The position numbers were made by a program, and so were the translations under genes. From the NCBI GenBank assembly GCA_033030425.1, contig JAUFSD010000013.1, forward strand, positions 1 to 64,000: a stretch of DNA of 64,000 nucleotides, given 5' to 3'. Of this stretch, positions 63,948 through 64,000 are shown one piece after another. The stretch's first letter is position 1, and each line of letters begins with the position of its first letter. Under the pieces are notes generated by a model that was not told the DNA's origin, did not search any database, and saw only the letters and a list, made by a program, of their open reading frames with translations. The stretch comes from Verpa conica. Lineage: Eukaryota; Ascomycota; Pezizomycetes; Pezizales; Morchellaceae.

Positions 63948-64000
63948 GACACCTGAGTCAAACTACAAATAACTAACCATAAACTCTAGGTTGAGAGTAG

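Overview
The window looks like a gene-poor, repeat-rich stretch of a filamentous ascomycete nuclear genome. The evidence is short GT-AG introns of about 40-110 nt, often with CTAAC/CTAAT branch sites, together with gene families typical of filamentous fungi: STAND/NLR proteins with NACHT or NB-ARC, a CHAT caspase-like protein, and a TET/JBP-type oxygenase. A Pezizomycete such as a truffle relative is plausible, but the sequence alone does not prove it. I see no rRNA, convincing tRNA or CRISPR. Exon joins were made by eye from splice motifs and frame agreement.

Region 1 (1 to about 18 kb) is almost gene-free. It opens with an extremely GC-rich, CpG-rich repeat that fades into AT-rich DNA. The rest holds low-complexity tracts, a 57-bp duplication, a diverged repeat family near 12.6 and 13.6 kb (again near 21.6 kb), a strong hairpin and a small GGCAAC-type array.

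Region 2 (18-30.7 kb) has two genes among repeats: a three-exon TET/JBP-like 2-oxoglutarate oxygenase (18039-19538) followed by a long imperfect inverted repeat, and a membrane protein on the minus strand (27052-28388). Between them lies a 2-kb degenerate minisatellite with a 15-bp GGCAACGGAGCAGAA-like unit, followed by a short region carrying the same core in the opposite orientation.

Region 3 (30.7-39 kb) carries a seven-exon gene for a protein with three tandem kinase modules, two of them dead and the last intact; a four-exon gene of an uncharacterised fungal family; and a small secreted cysteine-rich protein assembled from three mini-exons.

Region 4 (40.5-64 kb) is gene-dense and rich in innate-immunity or cell-death-like genes: a TPR-CHAT protease-like protein, a beta-rich protein just upstream of it on the same strand, a Rad5/HLTF-like SNF2-RING ATPase, a Goodbye-like-NACHT-zinc finger-ankyrin NLR with nearly identical repeats, a membrane RING protein with an altered metal ligand, and an alpha/beta-hydrolase-NB-ARC-TPR NLR at the right edge. 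Two different NLR architectures, a CHAT protein, a candidate partner and a tandem pseudokinase-kinase within 33 kb make this a candidate allorecognition or immune island. That functional link is inference.
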